Assembly (NCBI GenBank): GCA_964620605.1
Contig: CAZUHQ010000011.1
Span: 1 to 54,777, forward strand
Direction of reading: 5' to 3'
DNA length: 54,777 nucleotides
Origin: Thalassotalea_E sp964620605
Lineage (GTDB): Bacteria > Pseudomonadota > Gammaproteobacteria > Enterobacterales > Alteromonadaceae
How positions within the stretch are numbered: position 1 is the stretch's first letter; every line of letters begins with the position of its first letter. Of this stretch, positions 8,374 to 15,163 are shown piece after piece. The notes beneath the pieces were generated by a model. It saw only the letters and a list, made by a program, of their open reading frames with translations. It searched no databases and was not told the origin of the DNA. The translations under genes were made by a program, and so were the position numbers.

Positions 8374-8877
8374 ATGAGCGCCCCTTTTTGGCAAACCAAA
8401 ACTTTAGAGCAAATGACCCGCGCAGAATGGGAATCATTATGTGACGGCTGTGCCAAGTGCTGCCTACATAAATTTATCGACGATGAAAATACCACGGATG
8501 AGACCGAATTGATGCCAACGGATCATATCCGTGATGGTGAGCAGATGGTGTATTCTAATATTGCCTGCTATCTGCTGAATGACAAAAGCTGTCAATGTAC
8601 ACAATATGCCAAACGCACCCAATTAGTACCGGATTGTGTGCAGCTCACTCAAGATAATCTCGATGATGTATTTTTTATGCCGCCAAGCTGTACTTACCGC
8701 AGGTTAAAAGAAGGCCGAGGCTTACCTTCCTGGCACCCGTTATTGCATAAGGGCAAAAAGTCGGCCATGCATAAAGCCGGGATGTCGGTACGCGGTAAAA
8801 TCGTTAAAGACAACGAAGTAGATATCGACTTTTTTGAAGATTATATCGTCAGTTGGCCGTTAGATGATATCGATTGA
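8374..8877 (+). CDS. ycgN: YcgN-family cysteine cluster protein (UPF0260)
   Basis: The 167-residue protein has the conserved cysteine sets CDGCAKCCLHK near residue 26, ACYLLNDKSCQC near 65, a DCVQL cysteine and PSCTYRRL near 105. These probably bind a metal or an iron-sulfur cluster, but no function is established for this family. The ATG at 8374 (MSAPFWQTK) is preferred over a longer frame opening at 8311. The longer version would overlap the transglycosylase gene by 56 bases and adds residues not seen in the family. It lies seven bases after that gene, probably in the same operon. Confidence 0.88.
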   Translation: MSAPFWQTKTLEQMTRAEWESLCDGCAKCCLHKFIDDENTTDETELMPTDHIRDGEQMVYSNIACYLLNDKSCQCTQYAKRTQLVPDCVQLTQDNLDDVFFMPPSCTYRRLKEGRGLPSWHPLLHKGKKSAMHKAGMSVRGKIVKDNEVDIDFFEDYIVSWPLDDID

Positions 8878-8916
8878 TTTGTTAACCTTAACTGATTTTC
8901 TCTAACTGATCTTTTA

Positions 8917-9022
8917 TAACTGTTGTTATGGTGATAAGAGCAAGCATTACAAGCATGGATGCTTGTGTTGAGCTTCCATGGACGGATTTACAGCGTCTTG
9001 CTCGTTTAGCTAAGAACAGTTA
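8917..9022 (+). repeat. Palindromic intergenic element with nested inverted repeats (GGATG / CATGGACG type)
   Basis: The outer arms TAACTGTT (8917-8924) and AACAGTTA (9015-9022) are exact complements. Inside them lie GAGCAAG (8938-8944) and CTTGCTC (8997-9003), and the left half has a tight hairpin ACAAGCAT-GG-ATGCTTGT (8949-8966). The right half carries CCATGGACGGATTTACAGCG. The whole could fold into a branched structure. It codes for nothing visible. Its GGATG core and CATGGACG motif recur in the 51-bp tandem repeat near 15.0 kb, so both may belong to one dispersed family. Confidence 0.65.
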
Positions 9023-9108
9023 GCCATATCAAACATTTATTTTCGTTATATCCAATATAGGTATTTATATAAACTAAATCCGGTTAATTCACTGACTTTC
9101 TGTTTGAA

Positions 9109-9146
9109 TATTATTCGATAAATGGTAAAACAATAGACGAATAATA
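9109..9146 (+). promoter_or_regulatory. Inverted repeat upstream of pntA
   Basis: TATTATTCG (9109-9117) and CGAATAATA (9138-9146) are perfect complements separated by 20 bases. They lie 27 bases before the pntA start codon, overlapping the likely promoter and leader. This could be an operator for a dimeric regulator or an mRNA hairpin; the sequence does not tell which. Confidence 0.45.
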
Positions 9147-9172
9147 AAAATAGATAACAATTAAGGTGACTT

Positions 9173-10720
9173 ATGATCATAGGAATACCGAAGGAATCAT
9201 TACGGGGAGAAAATCGCGTTGCCAGCTCTCCCACTGCGGTTAAGGGGCTGATCCAGTTAGGCTTTAGTGTGCAAATGCAAAAATCTGCCGGGGTAAAGTC
9301 CAGTTTTACCGATCAGGAATATCTCGATGCCGGCGCAGAAATTGTCACTAAAAAGAAATGCTGGCAAAGCGATATCATCTTTAAAGTTAACCCTCCTACC
9401 TTAGAAGAAGCTGAACAGCTTAATGATAACAGCACCTTAATTAGTTTTATTGCACCAGCCCAATCTTCAGAGCTTTTAGAATTACTGAAGAGTAAATCTG
9501 TCAATACCCTGGCGATGGAAATGGTGCCGCGAATGACGCGTTCACAATCACTGGATGCGTTAAGTTCGATGGCGAATATTGCCGGTTATCGGGCGGTGAT
9601 TGAAGCAACCAATGCCTTTGGACGTTTTCTTACCGGACAAATTACTGCGGCCGGTAACTTACCACCTGCAAAAGTGATGATTATCGGCGCTGGGGTTGCC
9701 GGTCTGGCGGCTATCGGTACGGCGGGGAGTTTAGGGGCAATTGTGCGTGCCTTTGATACCCGACCTGAAGTGAAAGAGCAAATTGAAAGTATGGGCGCTG
9801 AGTTTCTTGAGCTAGATTTCGAAGAACAAGATACCGGCTCAGGCGACGGTTATGCCAAGGAAATGAGTAAGGCATTTATCGATGCTGAAATGGCGCTGTT
9901 TGCCGAGCAGGCAAAAGAGGTCGATATCATTATTACCACTGCGATGATCCCGGGAAAACCTGCGCCAAAGTTGATCACAGAAGAAATGGTTAACTCAATG
10001 AAAACAGGTAGTGTGATTGTTGATTTGGCGGCCGCAGGTGGCGGCAACTGTGAATTGACAGAGGCGGGAAAAGCCGTGGATGTTAACGGCGTTAAAATCT
10101 TAGGTTATACCGATTTAGTGTCACGTTTACCTAATCAGTCATCCAGCTTGTATGCCAATAATTTAGTGAATTTAATGAAATTATTGTGCAAGGACAAAGA
10201 CGGTACAATCACCATAGATTTTAATGATCAGGTCATTCGCAACATGACAGTGGTGCATCAGGGAGAAATTACCTTCCCACCACCGCCGATTCAAGTCAGC
10301 GCAGCGCCTGCTAAGCCCAAAGCGCCAGTAGTTAAAGCAGAGCAAGCTGAACAAACAGAAAAAGTTGAGCCAGTTAATAAAGAAACCAAAAAACACTTTG
10401 TAATGGCAGCAGGTGCGCTATTTTTTGCCTGGATCGCCAGCGTTGCACCGGCGGATTTCTTATCGCATTTTACCGTTTTTGTCCTCGCTTGCGTCATCGG
10501 ATACTACGTGGTGTGGAACGTTAGTCATTCGCTCCATACGCCGCTAATGAGTGTGACTAACGCTATTTCAGGGATTATCGTTGTTGGTGCGTTATTACAG
10601 GTCGGGCAGGACAATCTTATCGTGCAGTTTTTGGCAGGTATTGCGGTACTTATTGCCACTATTAACATAGTGGGCGGTTTTTATGTCACCAAACGCATGT
10701 TAAAAATGTTTAGAAAATAA
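9173..10720 (+). CDS. pntA: NAD(P) transhydrogenase, alpha subunit
   Basis: PntAB is the inner-membrane proton-translocating transhydrogenase that moves hydride between NADH and NADP+. The 515-residue alpha subunit has the soluble NAD(H)-binding domain I, starting GIPKESLRGENRVA and including the Rossmann motif GAGVAGLAAIGTAGSLGA near residue 172. A Pro/Ala/Lys-rich linker follows (about 370-400), then four membrane segments up to the C terminus. Length is close to that of E. coli PntA (510). AAGGTG precedes the ATG. pntB follows after 12 bases. Confidence 0.96.
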   Translation: MIIGIPKESLRGENRVASSPTAVKGLIQLGFSVQMQKSAGVKSSFTDQEYLDAGAEIVTKKKCWQSDIIFKVNPPTLEEAEQLNDNSTLISFIAPAQSSELLELLKSKSVNTLAMEMVPRMTRSQSLDALSSMANIAGYRAVIEATNAFGRFLTGQITAAGNLPPAKVMIIGAGVAGLAAIGTAGSLGAIVRAFDTRPEVKEQIESMGAEFLELDFEEQDTGSGDGYAKEMSKAFIDAEMALFAEQAKEVDIIITTAMIPGKPAPKLITEEMVNSMKTGSVIVDLAAAGGGNCELTEAGKAVDVNGVKILGYTDLVSRLPNQSSSLYANNLVNLMKLLCKDKDGTITIDFNDQVIRNMTVVHQGEITFPPPPIQVSAAPAKPKAPVVKAEQAEQTEKVEPVNKETKKHFVMAAGALFFAWIASVAPADFLSHFTVFVLACVIGYYVVWNVSHSLHTPLMSVTNAISGIIVVGALLQVGQDNLIVQFLAGIAVLIATINIVGGFYVTKRMLKMFRK

Positions 10721-10732
10721 AGGAGCACAGTT

Positions 10733-12136
10733 ATGGAATTTTCATCGAGTTTAATTAGTGCTGCCTATATTATTTCGGCGCTGCTATTTATTTTTAGTTT
10801 ATCCGGCTTAAGCAAGCAGCAAACCGCAGAGCAGGGCAACTGGTACGGCATTGTCGGTATGGCTATCGCGTTAGTGGCCACCATTGCCGATCCTCGGGTT
10901 TCTAATGTTCTCGTTATCATGGTTGCTATGGTGATAGGTTCGTTAATCGGTCTGCGTTTGGCAAAAAAAGTCGAAATGACACAAATGCCTGAATTAGTGG
11001 CAATTTTGCATAGTTTTGTCGGTCTGGCGGCGGTGTTGGTTGGCTTTAACAGTTACTTTGAAATTGGTCAAATGCCGATATTAACCGTGACCGCCGAACA
11101 GCAAATGGCAGTTAATATCCATCTGGTTGAAGTGTTTTTAGGTGTCTTTATCGGCGCGGTAACTTTTACCGGCTCTGTGGTGGCATTCGGTAAATTGCGC
11201 GGCGTGATTAACAGTGCGGCGCTGATGTTGCCGCATCGTCATAAAATGAACTTAGCCGCTGGTGTGATTTGTTTTATTTTGATGGTTAGTTTTGTGCTGC
11301 AAGGCGGTAGTGACAGTGCGCTTTATCTGATGACGCTAATTGCCCTGGTTTTTGGTTGGCACCTGGTGGCCTCTATTGGCGGTGCCGATATGCCGGTGGT
11401 GGTGTCTATGCTCAATTCCTATTCCGGCTGGGCGGCTGCTGCGGCTGGTTTTATGTTGAGTAATGACTTGTTGATTGTCACCGGTGCTTTAGTTGGCTCC
11501 TCCGGCGCTATCTTATCTTATATCATGTGTCAGGCGATGAATCGCTCATTTATCAGCGTGATTGCCGGCGGTTTTGGGACTGAGGTGGTGGTTGATAATG
11601 ATACTGACTATGGTGATCATGTCGAGGTTAACGCAGAAACTGTCGCCGATATGTTAAAAGATGCTAAGTCGGTTATTATTACCCCAGGTTATGGTATGGC
11701 AGTGGCGCAGGCGCAATATCCGGTCTATGAAATGACTCAGGCGCTAATCGATAAAGGCATTGAGGTGCGTTTTGCCATTCATCCAGTGGCTGGTCGTTTG
11801 CCAGGACATATGAATGTGCTGCTGGCGGAAGCCAAAGTGCCTTATGACATAGTCTTGGGAATGGATGAAATCAACGATGATTTTGCCGATACTGATGTAG
11901 TGCTAGTAATAGGTGCTAATGATACGGTAAATCCGGCGGCGGCCGAAGACCCTACTAGTCCGATTGCCGGTATGCCGGTACTGGAAGTGTGGCATGCGAA
12001 AAGTGTTGTGGTATTTAAACGTTCGATGAATACCGGCTATGCCGGGGTGCAAAATCCATTATTTTTCAGGGATAATACTCAAATGCTGGTTGGTGATGCG
12101 AAAGAATCGGTTGAACAAATCTATAAAGCTTTGTAA
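10733..12136 (+). CDS. pntB: NAD(P) transhydrogenase, beta subunit
   Basis: The 467-residue beta subunit carries the remaining membrane helices of the proton channel (residues 1 to about 265) and the NADP(H)-binding domain III. In the latter, VIITPGYGMAVAQAQYPVYEM near residue 310 and VIGANDTVNPAA near 390 are diagnostic. AAAGGAG stands before the ATG. Together with PntA it forms the complete enzyme. A strong terminator follows, so pntAB is a two-gene operon. Confidence 0.96.
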   Translation: MEFSSSLISAAYIISALLFIFSLSGLSKQQTAEQGNWYGIVGMAIALVATIADPRVSNVLVIMVAMVIGSLIGLRLAKKVEMTQMPELVAILHSFVGLAAVLVGFNSYFEIGQMPILTVTAEQQMAVNIHLVEVFLGVFIGAVTFTGSVVAFGKLRGVINSAALMLPHRHKMNLAAGVICFILMVSFVLQGGSDSALYLMTLIALVFGWHLVASIGGADMPVVVSMLNSYSGWAAAAAGFMLSNDLLIVTGALVGSSGAILSYIMCQAMNRSFISVIAGGFGTEVVVDNDTDYGDHVEVNAETVADMLKDAKSVIITPGYGMAVAQAQYPVYEMTQALIDKGIEVRFAIHPVAGRLPGHMNVLLAEAKVPYDIVLGMDEINDDFADTDVVLVIGANDTVNPAAAEDPTSPIAGMPVLEVWHAKSVVVFKRSMNTGYAGVQNPLFFRDNTQMLVGDAKESVEQIYKAL

Positions 12137-12163
12137 TAATTGGTGTTAAGTTTTATCGATAAG

Positions 12164-12194
12164 AAGCCGGTAACCATGGTTACCGGCTTTTTTT
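12164..12194 (+). terminator. Terminator after pntB
   Basis: A perfect 26-base palindrome (12164-12189) with arms AAGCCGGTAACC and GGTTACCGGCTT is followed by a T run. The remaining DNA up to 12350 shows only a weak leftward hairpin with a T tract (about 12272-12291) that could end the next, oppositely oriented gene. Confidence 0.92.
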
Positions 12195-12350
12195 GTTTTC
12201 ATCTTTAAATCTGCTATTGAAGTAAGTGGTTATCATCAAAAGGACTTTGCCAGAAAGCATTTTACCTCTCAAAAAAACTGTTGCTCACAGATGTTTTTTA
12301 TTACTGGCTAGCAGTAGTTAGTTATGCCGAACGTTAGCTCGACAAAATAA

Positions 12351-12956
12351 TTATTCTGCTAACTCTAACTTCACTGCTTCGACTATTTTTTCCGGTTGTG
12401 CCAAGTACAAATTATGATTAAGCAAAATTAACTTATCATCATGGGCTAACAATAGCGCAGGAATCGCCGAGGTCTGGATCACTTCCTGTAACTCTTGCAC
12501 ATCGTGCAGGGCATATTCAGCATCCTTGGTAAATTTCTCCGACTGTAAGGTTTTCGCTGGAGGAGACAATTTCAGCTCATCAACCAGCGGTAAAATATTG
12601 TCTTTGCTGGTTAACGGATTGCCTTGTTGAAAATGAGCCTGCTGAATACTGTTAAGTAACGCCAGGCTGTGTTTGGCTGATTTTCTTTCTACCCAGGTTA
12701 ACACATTGGCAGCTAAGGTCGAGTCCTTATTCTCAGCCAGGCGTTCAATATAACTTTGGGAAAAATTTACTTGGCTTAACTCTTTTACCGTATTGACAGT
12801 TTCTTTTGTGACGTTATTTTCACCGTCAAAATAAGCACAATGCATTAAATGTATTGGCATTTTCGGGTAAGCCTTTGCAATGCAGTTAACCAGTTGAGAG
12901 GTTGCATAGCTCCATGGACAATGACTATCGTAAATAAAAAATAATTCGGCTGACAT
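12351..12956 (-). CDS. DsbA-like thioredoxin-fold protein with a single-cysteine CPWS motif
   Basis: The protein begins MSAELFFIYDSHCPWSYATS, which resembles the first beta strand and active-site helix of DsbA/FrnE-type thioredoxin folds. It ends with a TSAIPALLL cis-proline-type loop and a last strand-helix pair. The usual CxxC is CPWS here, so only the first cysteine (Cys13) remains; glutathione-transferase-like or reductase roles are possible, disulfide oxidation less so. There is no signal peptide, so it is cytosolic. The frame is open upstream to 13016. The ATG at 12956 matches the start of the fold, though its GAGGA lies 12 bases away. Function is unknown. Confidence 0.7.
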   Translation of the reverse strand: MSAELFFIYDSHCPWSYATSQLVNCIAKAYPKMPIHLMHCAYFDGENNVTKETVNTVKELSQVNFSQSYIERLAENKDSTLAANVLTWVERKSAKHSLALLNSIQQAHFQQGNPLTSKDNILPLVDELKLSPPAKTLQSEKFTKDAEYALHDVQELQEVIQTSAIPALLLAHDDKLILLNHNLYLAQPEKIVEAVKLELAE

Positions 12957-13052
12957 TAGGTTAAAAATCCTCACCATAGTTTTATTCGGTAATTTTATCA
13001 TCTTCAATTGCGACAAACCTAGCGATTTCCCACTATTTTATGCAAATTTTTA

Positions 13053-13089
13053 TGGTTAATTCTTGTGCTTTATGGTATAAAATGCGCCG
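13053..13089 (+). promoter_or_regulatory. rpsB promoter with extended -10 and GC-rich discriminator
   Basis: TGGTATAAA (extended -10, TATAAA at 13076-13081) is followed by ATGCGCCGC, a GC-rich discriminator typical of stringently controlled ribosomal promoters. A -35 candidate TGGTTA (13053-13058) is 17 bases upstream and weak. The layout resembles the known gammaproteobacterial rpsB promoter. Confidence 0.7.
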
Positions 13090-13275
13090 CTGAATTTAGG
13101 TGAGTCAATTTTTAATAATAGGCTGCTTAGGTTGAGTACTAACCGTACTAAATAGTACATATTATAAACTCACATACATCTAGCAAAGATATATCGGGGT
13201 GCGCTGCTTTATCGAGTATAAAGTTAGGGTCGAATATATTGGGTGTATGAACGCTTAACCCCAAAAGGAAAAATT
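13090..13275 (+). promoter_or_regulatory. rpsB 5' leader, possible ribosomal protein S2 autoregulatory RNA
   Basis: About 185 bases separate the promoter from the rpsB start codon. The leader contains hairpin-capable segments such as GAGTACTAACCGTACT and GTACTAAATAGTAC, and GGGGTGCGCTGCTTTATC in its second half. In E. coli, S2 represses rpsB-tsf through the rpsB leader. This long leader is consistent with the same control, but the S2 site itself is inferred. Confidence 0.5.
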
Positions 13276-14004
13276 ATGCCAAACGTATCAATGCGCGACA
13301 TGCTTAAGGCCGGTGTTCACTTCGGTCACAAAACTCGTTACTGGAACCCAAAAATGAAGCCATTCATTTTCGGTGCTCGTGACAAGGTTCATATCATCAA
13401 CTTAGAACAAACTGTACCAATGTTTAACGAAGCGTTGGCTTTCTTATCAGGCGTTTCTGCCAAGAAAGGTAAAGTATTGTTTGTTGGTACTAAGCGTGCT
13501 GCTAGCGATGCAATCAAAGATGCTGCTATCAAATGTGATCAATTCTACGTGAATCACCGTTGGTTAGGTGGCATGTTGACTAACTGGAAAACTGTTCGTC
13601 AATCAATCAAACGTTTAAAAGACTTAGAAGCTCAAAGCACTGACGGTACTTTTGAAGCTTTAACTAAGAAAGAAGCGTTAATGCGTACTCGTGAAATGGA
13701 AAAGCTTGAAAAAAGCTTAGGTGGTATTAAAAACATGGGTGGTTTACCTGATGCTTTATTTATTATCGATGCCGATCACGAGCATATTGCTGTGAAAGAA
13801 GCAAACAATCTAGGTATCCCTGTAATTTCAGTTGTTGATACAAACTCAAATCCAGATGGTGTTGATTACATCGTACCTGGTAACGATGATGCGATCCGTG
13901 CTGTGACTTTATACACAGAATCTGCTGCTAACGCAGTGGTTGAAGGTCGTGAGAAAGATATCGTTGTTCAAGCAGAAAAAGACGGTTTCGTAGAAGCTGA
14001 ATAA
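13276..14004 (+). CDS. rpsB: 30S ribosomal protein S2
   Basis: S2 is a small-subunit protein at the back of the 30S head-body junction. The product (242 residues) begins PNVSMRDMLKAGVHFGHKTR, an unmistakable S2 N terminus. AAGGAAAAATT precedes the ATG at 13276. An upstream in-frame ATG at 13243 lies in the leader and is not favoured, since it has no homology and would erase the ribosome site. tsf follows after a hairpin, as in most bacteria. Confidence 0.98.
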   Translation: MPNVSMRDMLKAGVHFGHKTRYWNPKMKPFIFGARDKVHIINLEQTVPMFNEALAFLSGVSAKKGKVLFVGTKRAASDAIKDAAIKCDQFYVNHRWLGGMLTNWKTVRQSIKRLKDLEAQSTDGTFEALTKKEALMRTREMEKLEKSLGGIKNMGGLPDALFIIDADHEHIAVKEANNLGIPVISVVDTNSNPDGVDYIVPGNDDAIRAVTLYTESAANAVVEGREKDIVVQAEKDGFVEAE

Positions 14005-14028
14005 GCTTTAGTTTACCAATTTTTCAAG

Positions 14029-14062
14029 GTTGCCATAATCGATTTGCATTATGGCAACGTTT
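14029..14062 (+). terminator. Intercistronic hairpin between rpsB and tsf
   Basis: GTTGCCATAAT (14029-14039) and ATTATGGCAAC (14047-14057 region) form a perfect 11-base stem followed by GTTTT. It is a partial terminator or message-stabilising hairpin that would lower tsf relative to rpsB expression. The short T run argues for read-through. Confidence 0.75.
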
Positions 14063-14094
14063 TAACACTTATTTGAATTTTGAGGAATTAACTC

Positions 14095-14931
14095 ATGGCA
14101 ATTACTGCTGCACAAGTTAAAGAATTACGCGAGCGCACTGGCGCTGGCATGATGGATTGTAAAAAAGCTTTGCAAGAAACTGACGGTGATATGGAACTTG
14201 CGATTGAAAACATGCGTAAGTCTGGTCAGGCAAAAGCGGCTAAAAAAGCGGGTAACATCGCTGCTGAAGGGCAAATCATCATTAAAGATGGTGCTTTAGT
14301 TGAAGTTAACTGTCAAACAGATTTTGTTGCTAAAGACGACAACTTCTTAGCATTTGCTAACAAGGTCGCTGACGTAGCTGCTGCTTCTAAACCTTCAATT
14401 GAAGAGTTACAAGCTCAGTTTGAAGAAGAGCGTATTGCCTTAGTTGCTAAAATTGGTGAAAACATCAATGTACGTCGCGTAGCTTATGTTGAAGGTGCTG
14501 CATTAGCATCTTACAAGCACGGTGCAAAAATTGGTGTTGTTGTTGCAGGTGAAGGCGACGAAGAAACACTTAAGCACATTGCTATGCACGTTGCTGCTTC
14601 TAAGCCTGAGTTCATCAACCCAGAAGATGTTCCAGCTGAAGTTGTAGAGAAAGAAAAAGCCATTCAAATTGAAATCGCGATGAATGAAGGCAAGCCTGCT
14701 GAAATCGCTGAGAAAATGGTGACTGGCCGCATGAAGAAATTCACTGGTGAAATTTCTTTAACTGGTCAAGCTTTCATCATGGAACCAAAGCGTACTGTTG
14801 CTGATATCTTAAAAGAGAAAGGCGTTTCTGTATCGAATTTCGTTCGTTTAGAAGTAGGCGAAGGTATCGAGAAGAAAGAAGAAGATTTTGCTGCTGAAGT
14901 AGAAGCACAAATCGCTGCTGCTAAATCTTAA
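14095..14931 (+). CDS. tsf: Translation elongation factor Ts
   Basis: EF-Ts regenerates EF-Tu-GTP. The 278-residue protein starts AITAAQVKELRERTGAGMMD, the UBA-like N-terminal domain. It contains the TDF element that inserts into EF-Tu (NCQTDFVAKDDNF near residue 80), followed by the core subdomains and the C-terminal module. Length matches E. coli (283). GAGGAATTAACTC precedes the ATG. In most relatives pyrH follows directly; here an iron-uptake cassette intervenes. Confidence 0.98.
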   Translation: MAITAAQVKELRERTGAGMMDCKKALQETDGDMELAIENMRKSGQAKAAKKAGNIAAEGQIIIKDGALVEVNCQTDFVAKDDNFLAFANKVADVAAASKPSIEELQAQFEEERIALVAKIGENINVRRVAYVEGAALASYKHGAKIGVVVAGEGDEETLKHIAMHVAASKPEFINPEDVPAEVVEKEKAIQIEIAMNEGKPAEIAEKMVTGRMKKFTGEISLTGQAFIMEPKRTVADILKEKGVSVSNFVRLEVGEGIEKKEEDFAAEVEAQIAAAKS

Positions 14932-14960
14932 TTATAGCTGTTAATCAGTTAAAAAATAAT

Positions 14961-14992
14961 AAAAAGTCCTGGCAAATGCCAGGACTTTTTTA
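14961..14992 (+). terminator. Terminator after tsf
   Basis: AAAAAGTCCTGGCA and TGCCAGGACTTTTT (14961-14990) form a perfect stem ending in a T run. The A run on the other side also allows leftward termination of the TonB receptor transcript if it extends this far. Confidence 0.93.
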
Positions 14993-15113
14993 TGTACAGG
15001 ATGTACGGTATAACGCGGGTTCATGGACGAATAATAGCGTATATGTACAGGATGTACGGTATAACGCGGGTTCATGGACGAATAATAGCGTATATGTACA
15101 GGATGTACGGTAT
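14991..15113 (+). repeat. 51-bp tandem repeat, 2.4 copies
   Basis: Copies begin at 14991, 15042 and 15093 and appear identical as far as they go; the third stops after 21 bases. Each unit has TGTACAGGATGTACG, with a GTACA/TGTAC mini-palindrome around GGA, and later TTCATGGACGAATAATAGCG. The period is divisible by three, so one frame stays open through it, but it does not look like a gene. The motif order resembles the palindromic element at 8917-9022. Confidence 0.92.
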
Positions 15114-15163
15114 GTCTAAATTGCAGGAGCATAATTTCGATTATGTCCACTGCTATATGTAAA

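Noticed and set aside
8118..8495. A 125-codon leftward frame across the transglycosylase/ycgN junction
   Set aside because: It lies antisense to two well supported genes and its protein shows no family features.
13243..13275. An upstream ATG extending rpsB by 11 codons
   Set aside because: The extra residues are not part of S2, and the clear AAGGA site serves the ATG at 13276.
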